DNA of 27,622 bases from NCBI GenBank assembly GCA_001689415.1, contig LUJM01000085.1, positions 1-27,622 of the forward strand. The letters run 5' to 3'. Positions within the stretch are counted from its first letter, which is position 1. Every line of letters starts with the position of its first letter. The DNA comes from Bacteroidales bacterium M2 (GTDB taxonomy: Bacteria; Bacteroidota; Bacteroidia; Bacteroidales; Muribaculaceae). Position numbers and translations under genes: made by a program. The notes beneath the pieces are model-generated. The model saw only the letters and a program-made list of their open reading frames with translations, was not told where the DNA came from and did no database searches. Positions 16,636 through 24,379 of the stretch are shown one piece after another.

Positions 16636-17160
16636 TTACAGAAAAGGTAGAAAAAATGGTTTGTGGCCGTCGGAAAGAGCCTCGCGTAATCGGCTATATG
16701 CCTTTGTCATCTGATTCTTAACCGTCTTTACCGAGATTCCGAGTTCTTCTGCTATTTCTTCATGGCTCAAGCCGTCGCGCTTGCACAGCAGGAAAACTTC
16801 CCTGCATTTTTGAGGCAGTTCTTCGATAGCTTTCCATATTCGGGCATCGCGGACTGACGTGTCGGCAACTTCGTCGGTATACTCGGGAACAGCATCTATT
16901 CCGACGGTTTCTCTTTTGCGCCTCAGGTAAGAAATGCATTCATTGCGAACGCTTCGGTACATAAACGCTTTGAAGTTATCGATGTCTTTTCTGTCGCAAA
17001 CGCTTTGCCAAGCATTGGTAAAGGCATTTTGAACAAGGTCTTCGGCGACATCAGAGTCTTCGACAATGCGCAACGCGTACATGCCGAGTGGCAGGTACAA
17101 GATGCGGAAGTATTTGTCAAACTCTTTGCTTGTCATATGGGTTGGTCGAAAAAACGACAT
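16636..17160 (-). CDS. ECF-type RNA polymerase sigma-70 factor
   Basis: Extracytoplasmic-function sigma factor of 174 residues. Region 2 covers about 13-82, with EDSDVAEDLVQNAFTNAW and FKAFMYRSVRNECISYLRR. Region 4 covers about 105-163, with the helix-turn-helix LSHEEIAEELGISVKTVKNQ. It resembles the FecI-like Bacteroidota group. The start at 17160 is only about 16 bases from the -7 box, so Met9 at 17136 (MTSKEFDKYF) is a good alternative start and agrees better with the family. It heads a five-gene operon with the barrel protein, anti-sigma, STN receptor and DUF4249 lipoprotein, whose products probably control its activity and that of the operon. Confidence 0.9.
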   Translation of the reverse strand: MSFFRPTHMTSKEFDKYFRILYLPLGMYALRIVEDSDVAEDLVQNAFTNAWQSVCDRKDIDNFKAFMYRSVRNECISYLRRKRETVGIDAVPEYTDEVADTSVRDARIWKAIEELPQKCREVFLLCKRDGLSHEEIAEELGISVKTVKNQMTKAYSRLREALSDGHKPFFLPFL

Positions 17161-17176
17161 CTATACTATGGCGCTG

Positions 17177-17184
17177 CAAAGTTA
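17177..17184 (-). promoter_or_regulatory. -7 box of sigma operon
   Basis: The minus strand reads TAACTTTG, a full consensus match, a few bases upstream of the sigma gene. No TTTG stands at the normal distance, so either the -33 half is weak or the promoter is helped by another factor. Confidence 0.55.
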
Positions 17185-17199
17185 GTCAGAATTATTGAG

Positions 17200-17231
17200 A
17201 TTGCCTTCATGAGGTATAATTTTTATTTTTG
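17200..17231 (+). promoter_or_regulatory. promoter for tyrosine recombinase gene
   Basis: ATTG (17200-17203) and TATTTTTG (17224-17231, full TAnnTTTG match) are separated by 20 bases and lie 50 bases before the recombinase start. It is divergent from the sigma operon promoter within the same 121-base gap. Confidence 0.6.
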
Positions 17232-17281
17232 GCATGCTATAGAAAGCAGAAACGTAGTTTAACAAACACATCCAAAACAAT

Positions 17282-18484
17282 ATGATAACGATTACAGTAA
17301 AGTACCGACCGGCGGCTTTTGCAGACGGCGAAGGCTATATCTATTACAAAGTAGCATTGGGTAAAAAGGTGCGCAGTATAGCAACGGACATAAGAATATT
17401 TCACGACGAATGGAATGATAAAAAATCATCGATTGTGCCGGGTTTGAAATCTAAAAGGTCTGAATATCTGCACAGGGCAAGGATGTATATCCGGCGCGAT
17501 ATCGAACGAATAGAGCGTATAGAGCGGTATCTCGATACCGTCACTGTGGCACATGATGTAGAGGATGTGCTGACCGAGTATAACCGCTACATCAGGGAAT
17601 ATTCGGTGTTTGCATATATGGAACGTCTGATGTTGTTGCTTCGAATGAATGGTAAATACAGAACTGCGGAAAATTACAAGGCCGCCTTGAATAGTTTCCG
17701 CCGATTCAGAGACGGCAAAGATATAATGCTCGATTATATCGATTCAGAGTTGATAGAATCGTACGAGGCATATTTGCAAAGGCGAGGTATTGTTGCCAAT
17801 ACAATTTCGTTTTATATGAGGATTATGAGGGCGGTATATAATAAAGCGGTGGAGGAGGGGGTTACCGACAACCGAATACCCTTTCGCAGAGTATATACAG
17901 GTATAGATAAAACAATTAAACGTGCTCTGCCGATATCAATAATCAAAAAACTTAAAAACCTCGACCTGTCAGACCTGCCCAGTTATGAGTTTGCCCGCGA
18001 TATGTTTATGATGAGTTTTTATCTCAGGGGAATGAGCTTTATTGATTTGGCTTTTTTGAAAAAGTCAGACCTGAGAAATGGCTATTTGTCGTATCGCAGA
18101 CGCAAAACCGGCAAATGCCTTGTGATAAAATGGACCGATGAAATGCAAAGCATAGTCGACCGGTATCCAAACGTGAATTCTCATTATCTGCTGAATATAA
18201 TCAAGAGCAGGAGTGTCAACGAGATATGCGCATATCGAAATGTGGCATACAACATCAACCATAACCTCAAAAGGATTGCCCATCTTATAGGAGCAGAAAT
18301 ACCGCTTACCATGTACGTGGCAAGACACAGTTGGGCATCAGTAGCTAAATCAAAGGGTATTCCGATAAGTGTTATAAGCGAAGGAATGGGGCATGATTCT
18401 GAATTGACGACGCAAATATATCTTTCCTCGCTTGATGCGTCGTTGGTCGACCGTGCAAACTCAGTTATCTTGTCATCACTGTGA
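17282..18484 (+). CDS. tyrosine-type site-specific recombinase
   Basis: Tyrosine recombinase of 400 residues, of the Bacteroidota integrase/invertase kind. It has an N-terminal arm-type region, a core-binding SAM-like domain (about 105-205) and a catalytic domain (about 215-395). Catalytic residues are Arg249 in YLRGMSFIDL, Lys275 likely in the beta hairpin, Arg348 in YVARHSWAS, His371 in GMGHDS, and the nucleophile Tyr380 in QIYLSSLD. The His of the HxxR motif is Tyr345, as in many Bacteroides relatives. Family members integrate mobile elements or flip promoters. No element genes, tRNA target or clear att or inverted repeats surround it, so it is a solitary recombinase. It has its own promoter, divergent from the ECF sigma operon. 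Confidence 0.88.
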   Translation: MITITVKYRPAAFADGEGYIYYKVALGKKVRSIATDIRIFHDEWNDKKSSIVPGLKSKRSEYLHRARMYIRRDIERIERIERYLDTVTVAHDVEDVLTEYNRYIREYSVFAYMERLMLLLRMNGKYRTAENYKAALNSFRRFRDGKDIMLDYIDSELIESYEAYLQRRGIVANTISFYMRIMRAVYNKAVEEGVTDNRIPFRRVYTGIDKTIKRALPISIIKKLKNLDLSDLPSYEFARDMFMMSFYLRGMSFIDLAFLKKSDLRNGYLSYRRRKTGKCLVIKWTDEMQSIVDRYPNVNSHYLLNIIKSRSVNEICAYRNVAYNINHNLKRIAHLIGAEIPLTMYVARHSWASVAKSKGIPISVISEGMGHDSELTTQIYLSSLDASLVDRANSVILSSL

Positions 18485-18533
18485 TTAAACAATTTTTATA
18501 TTCAAACTGTCACGATATACCATGAATAAGTAG

Positions 18534-18541
18534 TAATTTTG
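18534..18541 (+). promoter_or_regulatory. -7 box for BASS-like transporter gene
   Basis: TAATTTTG is a full -7 consensus match, 22 bases before the ATG at 18564. The -33 half is not convincing. Confidence 0.55.
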
Positions 18542-18563
18542 CACCACAATTAATGAAAATAGC

Positions 18564-19580
18564 ATGAATATTGTGAGATTTATCAAAGACTGGGCTCTTA
18601 TCATAGCTATATTCGCCGGGGTTGCTGCATATTTTGTTTATGTAAACATACCCTTTCTTGCTCCGACTAAGCCTTTTGTAAACAATATGATAGGCATTGT
18701 TCAGCCGCTTCTGATTTTTGCGATGCTTTTCCTTACTTACTGTAGGGTAGGCCCTTGTAAACTACGCTTGCAAAAGTGGCATTTATGGGTGCTTCTTATA
18801 CAGTGCGGTGTTTTTTCGTTGGTGAGTTGTGTGCTTATAGCAATGCCGCAGAGTAATCTGAGGGTTGTGCTCGAGGGGGTGATGATATGTATGATTTGCC
18901 CGACAGCGACAGCCGGTGCTGTGATAACCAAGAAACTTGGCGGTGACGTATATAATATCACTACATATACGATTCTGATAAATTTGGCTACGGCCATATT
19001 GATACCGGCCTTGGTACCTTTCGTGCATCCAAATCCGGGTATGTCGGTATTTTCATCGGCGCTGTTGATTCTGAGCAAGGTTTTCCCGCTACTTCTTGCC
19101 CCGTTTTTTGCTGCGATGGTTTTGCGATATGCTTTTCGCCGTTTGTATGATAAACTGGGGAGCTACCAGGATTTGTCGTTTTATCTGTGGACCGTGGCGC
19201 TTGCGCTGGCAACAGCGGTAACAGCGCGAAGTATAGTGCACAGTCATGTTGATGTTGCCACTCAACTTTGGCTCGTGGTTGTATCATTGGTATGCTGTTG
19301 CCTGCAATTCTATTTGGGCCGAAAAATCGGTGCTCGATATAATGATAAGATTACTGCAGGCCAGTCGTTCGGGCAAAAGAATACAATCCTTGCCATATGG
19401 ATTGGTTATACTTATTTTACCCCGGTAACGGCAGTTGTCGGCGGCTTCTACAGTATATGGCACAATGTAATCAACTCATACCAATTGTACGAACATAAAA
19501 AGATTGCGCAGCAGGTAGTTGGTAATTCGGAAGCCGGAGCTGTGTTGGTCGCCGAAAACAAAGATAGCATCAATGACTAA
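18564..19580 (+). CDS. BASS-like (bile acid:sodium symporter superfamily) transporter
   Basis: Polytopic inner-membrane protein of 338 residues with about ten hydrophobic segments. The stretch MICPTATAGAVITKKLGGD (about residues 112-130) and the later GQSFGQKNTILAIWIGY resemble the two crossover-helix motifs of the BASS/SBF-like fold. Members carry bile acids, keto acids, pantoate or arsenite; the substrate here is not evident, and no arsenic genes are near. The hydrophilic tail after about residue 310 is short. It overlaps the DMT transporter gene by 8 bases, which suggests coupled expression of two transporters. Confidence 0.75.
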   Translation: MNIVRFIKDWALIIAIFAGVAAYFVYVNIPFLAPTKPFVNNMIGIVQPLLIFAMLFLTYCRVGPCKLRLQKWHLWVLLIQCGVFSLVSCVLIAMPQSNLRVVLEGVMICMICPTATAGAVITKKLGGDVYNITTYTILINLATAILIPALVPFVHPNPGMSVFSSALLILSKVFPLLLAPFFAAMVLRYAFRRLYDKLGSYQDLSFYLWTVALALATAVTARSIVHSHVDVATQLWLVVVSLVCCCLQFYLGRKIGARYNDKITAGQSFGQKNTILAIWIGYTYFTPVTAVVGGFYSIWHNVINSYQLYEHKKIAQQVVGNSEAGAVLVAENKDSIND

Positions 19581-20493
19581 GGAAGAACTTAAGGGGCATG
19601 CGGCAATGTTCTCTGCAAATTTTATGTGGGGATTGATGTCGCCATTTGCCAAGCTGGTATTTATCGGTGGTATCGTCACTCCATTTGTAATGACGAACCT
19701 GCGTATTATCGGTGCGATGATTCTGTTCTGGCTGACATCATTCTTTCAGCCTAAAGAGAAAGTGCCAATGCCGGATCTTGCCCGTCTGTTTGTAGCCGCA
19801 TTGTTGGCTATAGTATTCAATCAAGGTTGCTTTATATCGGGTGTAGGACTAACATCTCCGGCAGATGCATCGATTATAACAACGAGTATGCCGCTGTGGG
19901 CTATGATTTTGGCTGCATTCGTGCTGAAAGAGCCTATAACGATTATGAAAGTCGCCGGAATAATAACCGGTGCTGCCGGTGCTATATTGCTGATTTGCGG
20001 TAATCATCCGGTTACTGTTGCCGGTGACAACCATGTATTAGGAGACTTGCTGGTGTTGACTGCACAATTCAGTTATGCTCTTTACCTTGTTTTCTATAAG
20101 AATTTCGTCAGCAAGTACTCAATGGTAACTGTGATGAAATGGATGTTTACATTTGCGAGCCTGTGTCTTATACCTTTTTCGGCTACAGACCTTGCAAGCA
20201 CCGGCTGGGCTTCGCTTTCGTTGACAGAGGTCGGGGCGATATTGTTTGTCGTGATTGGCGCTACATACTTTACATACTCACTGGTCATAACAGGTCAGCG
20301 TAATCTGAGGCCTACGGTAGTAGGTATGTACAATTACATTCAGCCTATCGTGGCCACCTTGTTGGCAATAGTGCTTGGTATGGATTCATTCAGTATCTCC
20401 AAGGCTTTTGCGGTCGTCCTGATATTTAGTGGCGTATACCTTGTGACAAGGAGTAAAAGCCATGCCGACAGCCTGCAAGCAGAAACGGAGTAA
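19573..20493 (+). CDS. EamA/DMT-family transporter
   Basis: Drug/metabolite transporter family protein of 306 residues with ten predicted membrane helices in two EamA repeats. The first repeat begins at FSANFMWGLMSPFAKLVF and the second at LGDLLVLTAQFSYALYLVFYKNFV. Family hallmarks are TSPADASIITTSMPLWAMILAAFVLKEPI and YNYIQPIVATLLAIVLG. The longer reading frame from 19519 is rejected: its first 18 residues (VIRKPELCWSPK...) are hydrophilic and unlike the family, whereas MTKEELKGHAAMF from 19573 gives a normal start that overlaps the upstream stop by 8 bases. It may export amino acids or other metabolites; the substrate is unknown. Confidence 0.88.
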   Translation: MTKEELKGHAAMFSANFMWGLMSPFAKLVFIGGIVTPFVMTNLRIIGAMILFWLTSFFQPKEKVPMPDLARLFVAALLAIVFNQGCFISGVGLTSPADASIITTSMPLWAMILAAFVLKEPITIMKVAGIITGAAGAILLICGNHPVTVAGDNHVLGDLLVLTAQFSYALYLVFYKNFVSKYSMVTVMKWMFTFASLCLIPFSATDLASTGWASLSLTEVGAILFVVIGATYFTYSLVITGQRNLRPTVVGMYNYIQPIVATLLAIVLGMDSFSISKAFAVVLIFSGVYLVTRSKSHADSLQAETE

Positions 20494-20535
20494 GCGCTTT
20501 ATATCAATATAATATGTATCCATTCGAAAAGAAAA

Positions 20536-20567
20536 TTTGGGTATTGCAAATAAAATGCGTATTTTTG
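20536..20567 (+). promoter_or_regulatory. promoter for lysE-type / CBM9 / cca operon
   Basis: TTTG (20536-20539), 20 bases, then TATTTTTG (20560-20567) is a full match to the Bacteroidota consensus. The start codon is 15 bases further, so the leader is about ten bases or less. Confidence 0.85.
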
Positions 20568-20582
20568 CTCTGATTTTGTAAT

Positions 20583-21224
20583 ATGGAGCATATACTATAC
20601 ATCTTAGTCCGAGGTATCGCCATCGGTGCCCTGATTTCGGCGCCAATGGGCCCTATAGGCATGCTCGTAGTGCAACGAACACTTAGCAAAGGTCGCTGGC
20701 CGGCGTTCTTTACAGGTGTTGGCGCTGCCCTCAGTGACCTGATATACTGTCTTCTAACCGGTTTCTGTCTCAGCTTTATCACCGATTTTATCGATGCACA
20801 TCAGCTTTGGATTCAGATTATCGGCAGTATCGTACTTGGGGCGTTTGGTTTGTACCTCTATCGAAAGAATCCTACAAGGGCACTCAAGACGGCCATGCCT
20901 CAGGCGTCAAGCTACCTGAGTGATGTTGGAAGTGGTTTTTTGCTCACATTTTCCAACCCGCTGATACTATTTTTTATAATCGGTCTTTTTGCCCGGTTCA
21001 ACTTTATTTTGCCTGATTTCGAGATTCATCACCATATCATAGCATATACAACAATATTTGGCGGAGCTTTGCTCTGGTGGTACGGAGTGACATCGCTTGT
21101 CAGTCATTTAGGCAAACGAATCAATGTGCGGTCGCTCAAGCTTATAAATCGTATCATAGCATTTGTGCTACTGGGTATGGCTGTAGTCGGAGTGGTCATG
21201 GGACTGCTCGATAAACATTTCTGA
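20583..21224 (+). CDS. LysE-family translocator
   Basis: Inner-membrane exporter of 213 residues of the LysE/RhtB type with about six helices. The family opening is seen as ISAPMGPIGMLVVQRTLSKGRWPAFFTGVGAALSDLIY (residues 19-55), with the GP motif after the first helix. A central SNPLILFFIIGLFARF fits the helix after the cytoplasmic loop. LysE members export amino acids such as lysine, arginine, threonine or homoserine; which one is unknown. It is first in an operon with a strong promoter, 4 bases before the CBM9-like gene. Confidence 0.88.
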   Translation: MEHILYILVRGIAIGALISAPMGPIGMLVVQRTLSKGRWPAFFTGVGAALSDLIYCLLTGFCLSFITDFIDAHQLWIQIIGSIVLGAFGLYLYRKNPTRALKTAMPQASSYLSDVGSGFLLTFSNPLILFFIIGLFARFNFILPDFEIHHHIIAYTTIFGGALLWWYGVTSLVSHLGKRINVRSLKLINRIIAFVLLGMAVVGVVMGLLDKHF

Positions 21225-21228
21225 CAAT

Positions 21229-21870
21229 ATGGATTCCAAGACTCTCATAGTTCCCTTTGTAGCAAATCCCGATTGGATTCGACAGTATAACGATCCGGCT
21301 CAAAAGATAGCATGCGACAACGGCTGGGCAGGCATGCGCGGCGGTGTTGACGCATCATTTGTAATCAGTTATAATGACGATGCCATTCAGGTAATCTTCA
21401 CCACAAAGGGTGCGCCATTGATATGCAATCATCTCGCAAATCAGGAGGCGGTAAGCGAAGATTCGTGTGTCGAGTTTTTTATACAGCCGATTGAAGGTGG
21501 CGAGTATTTCAATTTTGAGTTCAATATATTGGGCTATGTGAAAGCTTCTCACCGTACCGACAGGGCTAATTCGACAAGGCTTGAGTCTGCTGATATCGCC
21601 CGGATTAAGCGAGAACCGGTATATCATGCCGATGAACCTTTTGTTTTCGAAAATCTGGAAGACGATACTTGGATTCTCACGGTGTCGATACCCTGGTCGC
21701 TAATCGGTGTGACGCCCGAACCCGGCATGAAGTTCAGAGCGAATTTCCAGGCTTGCTGTTCGGCTGTTAATCCGCCTTATTATTTGAGTTGGTCGCCTAT
21801 TGTTACGGAAAAACCGGATTTTCACAGACCGGAGTTTTTTGGTGAAATCATTCTTGCAGATCATTCATGA
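21229..21870 (+). CDS. CBM9-like (carbohydrate-binding family 9-like) protein
   Basis: A 213-residue beta-rich protein resembling the carbohydrate-binding family 9-like group. Supporting stretches are DASFVISYNDDAIQVIFTTK, DSCVEFFIQPIEGGEYFNFEFNILG, DTWILTVSIPWSLIGVTP and KFRANFQACC, the usual order of strands in this fold. It has no signal peptide or lipobox, so as annotated it would be cytoplasmic, which is odd for a sugar-binding domain. The start 4 bases after lysE is the only sensible one. It overlaps the cca gene by 4 bases. Ligand and role are unknown; homologues of this lone-domain type are common in Bacteroidales. Confidence 0.75.
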   Translation: MDSKTLIVPFVANPDWIRQYNDPAQKIACDNGWAGMRGGVDASFVISYNDDAIQVIFTTKGAPLICNHLANQEAVSEDSCVEFFIQPIEGGEYFNFEFNILGYVKASHRTDRANSTRLESADIARIKREPVYHADEPFVFENLEDDTWILTVSIPWSLIGVTPEPGMKFRANFQACCSAVNPPYYLSWSPIVTEKPDFHRPEFFGEIILADHS

Positions 21871-23306
21871 CAAGCGGTCATTATCACGAAATATTAGAGT
21901 ATATTCGCAATCTTATCGACGGTACATGCTGGCAGAATCATGTGTTTGCTGTCGGAGGCTGTTGTCGCGACGAAATTCTTGGTTGTGAGATTAAAGATGT
22001 AGATCTGGCTGTTTCCTTGCCCGGCGGCGGTATCGATTTGGCTATGTGGATTTATGACCGAGGGCTGACGGCCAAGAAACCTGTTACTTTTCCTACGTTC
22101 GGCACTGCGATGTTGCGGTTGACGCAATTTCCTGATGATGAGATAGAAATAGTGCAGACGCGAGCCGAAAAATATACCGACAAGACACGCCGTGACCCGA
22201 CAACGGTATTTGGCTCGATCGAAGCGGATTGTAAACGCCGCGATTTGACTATCAATGCGTTATACTACGATATATCGCAAGGCGAGATGCTCGATATTCT
22301 CGGGTGTAGTATAGATGATATTCACAATCATATAATAAGAACTCCCGATGACCCCGACTCGACATTCGACGACGATCCGGTGCGAATACTTCGTGCTGTC
22401 CGGCTTGCGGCCCGCTATGGCTGGGAAATAGACCCAGGTACATATCAAGGCATGAAGTCGAATGTGCATCGGCTTGAAATTGTACGCAAAGAGCGTATGC
22501 AGGCCGAGTTCGACAAGATGCTAAATGGTTCAAACCCGGCAAAGGCAATGGATATGTTGCGCCGGATAGGTGCTATGCACTATGTTATGCCTGAGTTAGT
22601 GCCCATGTTTGATATCGAGCAAAACGACAACCATATCGGTACTGTATGGCAGCACACTTTGGCTGTGCTCGAAAAGATGCCGCAAATTCCGGTGATGAGA
22701 ATGGCTGCGTTGCTACATGAAATGGGAAAGACAATAGGCTCGAATGTCGGTCGAGACGGAAAAATTCATTTCACAGGGCATGAGCATCGCGGGCTTGGGC
22801 TAATCAATGCCGCGTTGCGTCGCTTGCGTTATGAATCACAGTTTATTGATAAAGTAATCTTCTTGGTTGTCAATCATAAAGCGGCTAAATGCTGGGGGCC
22901 GAAGGCGGAGAAAATGACTTTGGAAGAATTAAGAAAACTGCAGTTCAAATGTTCTTCGCGCGACAGGTTTGATAGGCTTCTTACCCTAATCGATGCCGAC
23001 AACAAATCATTTGCGCCCGGTCACGGGATGCCTTTGCAGGTAGAATGTATCCGCAATGCATCGGCTGAGCTTGATCAACAGCGTACCTCGATGTTCTCTG
23101 TACGTCTACCGATAGCTCAGGCTAAGATTCGCAAAGTAGTAGGTCTCGGACCGGACGATGATATAAAGCCATATACAAACTATATCTTGAAGCTCCTGTT
23201 TGCGAATCCTAAAATGCCTAAAGATAAGATAATACGCTGTCTTGAGAAAGAGGCATGCAAAATAAAGGCAAGAGCAAAGAGAACGAAAAACTCAAATAAG
23301 CGTTGA
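21867..23306 (+). CDS. cca: CCA tRNA nucleotidyltransferase with HD-type domain
   Basis: Adds or repairs the 3' CCA end of tRNAs; class II nucleotidyltransferase of 479 residues. The head has VGGCCRDEILG (29-39), the metal-binding DVDLAV (44-49), RRDLTINAL (124-132) and RILRAVRLAARYGWEI. A C-terminal HD-superfamily region follows, with His263 in QHTLAVLEK, ALLHEMGK and GHEHRG; the normal HD pair reads His284-Glu285. The protein ends in a basic tail of Lys and Arg. Poly(A) polymerase relatives look similar, but the CCA role is likelier because no other candidate is in the window. It is coupled to the CBM9-like gene by a 4-base overlap and ends 10 bases from a convergent gene. Confidence 0.88.
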   Translation: MTSGHYHEILEYIRNLIDGTCWQNHVFAVGGCCRDEILGCEIKDVDLAVSLPGGGIDLAMWIYDRGLTAKKPVTFPTFGTAMLRLTQFPDDEIEIVQTRAEKYTDKTRRDPTTVFGSIEADCKRRDLTINALYYDISQGEMLDILGCSIDDIHNHIIRTPDDPDSTFDDDPVRILRAVRLAARYGWEIDPGTYQGMKSNVHRLEIVRKERMQAEFDKMLNGSNPAKAMDMLRRIGAMHYVMPELVPMFDIEQNDNHIGTVWQHTLAVLEKMPQIPVMRMAALLHEMGKTIGSNVGRDGKIHFTGHEHRGLGLINAALRRLRYESQFIDKVIFLVVNHKAAKCWGPKAEKMTLEELRKLQFKCSSRDRFDRLLTLIDADNKSFAPGHGMPLQVECIRNASAELDQQRTSMFSVRLPIAQAKIRKVVGLGPDDDIKPYTNYILKLLFANPKMPKDKIIRCLEKEACKIKARAKRTKNSNKR

Positions 23307-23316
23307 GTTCGTTGCT

Positions 23317-24147
23317 CTATTCTTTGCCTATGGTAAAGTGCACTTTTTGTAGACCGTAATGGCGGCTGTTGGCGAGCACGAGGTCGTATTCAAGCGTTTT
23401 CCCACTTTCATATTTGCTTGCGATTTCATCGTATAATTCCTGCGAAATCACGTCTTTGAGATACAGAGATCCTCTTGTCAGACTTACTCGTTCAATTTTG
23501 TCGGTCAAGGGCGAAAGAACATATGCCCAGGTCGCTTTCTTGCCTGGTCTATTGAACTCGATAAAATCGGGCGAACTTGAATCGATAGCAAACTCGAGTC
23601 TAATAGCGGCGTAACTCAAATCGAGCACACTGTCGCCGGCCTTGTAGTTGGCGTAATGCATTTTACCATTGCTGTCGATTACAAACGCATCTTTATAAAG
23701 GTTGTAGATGTGATAAGGGCATTTATCCTCATATGGGATGTCCTCTTCCTTGTTGACAATTAACTTATTGTCATCTTTTGGCTCTTCAGGCCATATTCTG
23801 TCTTCCAGGATTTGAAGAAGGCGGTATGTGTATGCGCTCGCATCGGCTGGCGGATTGGCGAGAATGGTGCGGCGTACTTTCAAGGTGTACATGTGCCCCG
23901 GCTCATAATCAAATCCCTCGATAGCAGTCATCGACAGATTGCGCCACTCGCCCGGAAAATCCTCGTCCATAACGCGAAGACATTCAATTGGATGTTCTCG
24001 TTTATCGTCAAAAATGGCGTACATTATACCTGTTTCTTCGGAAACAGACATGATAATATCTTTGGTCTTATCACCGGGTTCGTCATTGCTACACGAAGTT
24101 ACAAAAAGGCAGAGGATGAAAAGAAATGGGATAGATAGTTTATGCAT
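23317..24147 (-). CDS. DUF4377-like lipoprotein
   Basis: Lipoprotein of 276 residues with a signal peptide ending in VTSC (Cys19). The region of about residues 45-115 (ECLRVMDEDFPGEW, IEGFDYEPGHMYTLKVRR, NPPADASAYTYRLLQIL) matches the pattern of DUF4377, a domain of unknown function seen in Bacteroidota lipoproteins. The second half (YHIYNLYKDAFVIDSNG onwards, to the C-terminus) is a separate beta-rich part that I cannot place. It is transcribed alone, with a TATATTTG box upstream. No function can be given. Confidence 0.7.
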   Translation of the reverse strand: MHKLSIPFLFILCLFVTSCSNDEPGDKTKDIIMSVSEETGIMYAIFDDKREHPIECLRVMDEDFPGEWRNLSMTAIEGFDYEPGHMYTLKVRRTILANPPADASAYTYRLLQILEDRIWPEEPKDDNKLIVNKEEDIPYEDKCPYHIYNLYKDAFVIDSNGKMHYANYKAGDSVLDLSYAAIRLEFAIDSSSPDFIEFNRPGKKATWAYVLSPLTDKIERVSLTRGSLYLKDVISQELYDEIASKYESGKTLEYDLVLANSRHYGLQKVHFTIGKE

Positions 24148-24196
24148 ATACTATTAATTTGAGGGACTATTTTACAGTCAGAGGTCAATTCGTCTG

Positions 24197-24204
24197 CAAA
24201 TATA
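24197..24204 (-). promoter_or_regulatory. -7 box for DUF4377-like lipoprotein gene
   Basis: The minus strand reads TATATTTG, a full TAnnTTTG match 49 bases before the start codon. No clear -33 element was found. Confidence 0.5.
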
Positions 24205-24284
24205 GACAATTATTCCCAACCCCCGACCATTCAGAGCCTAAAAAACTTCATCAAACTCGCAATCTGACAAACAAAATGGATACT

Positions 24285-24325
24285 AAAAAAGCCGGCTTGA
24301 CTAATAAAATCAAGCCGGCTTTTTT
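24285..24325. terminator. bidirectional intrinsic terminator after prfC
   Basis: Perfect 16-base arms AAAAAAGCCGGCTTGA and TCAAGCCGGCTTTTTT surround a 9-base loop. On the minus strand it ends the rlmH-rmlD-prfC run, 54 bases past the prfC stop. The A and T tracts let it work both ways. Confidence 0.92.
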
Positions 24326-24379
24326 CAGGCGGATTATACTTTTGTTCTGCAGAAAGTATAGGTCCTGTCTCGTAGTACT

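Noticed and set aside
17282..18484. Integrated mobile element around the tyrosine recombinase
   Set aside because: Flanking genes are transporters and a sigma operon. No mobilisation, phage or transfer genes, no tRNA target and no direct repeats were seen nearby.
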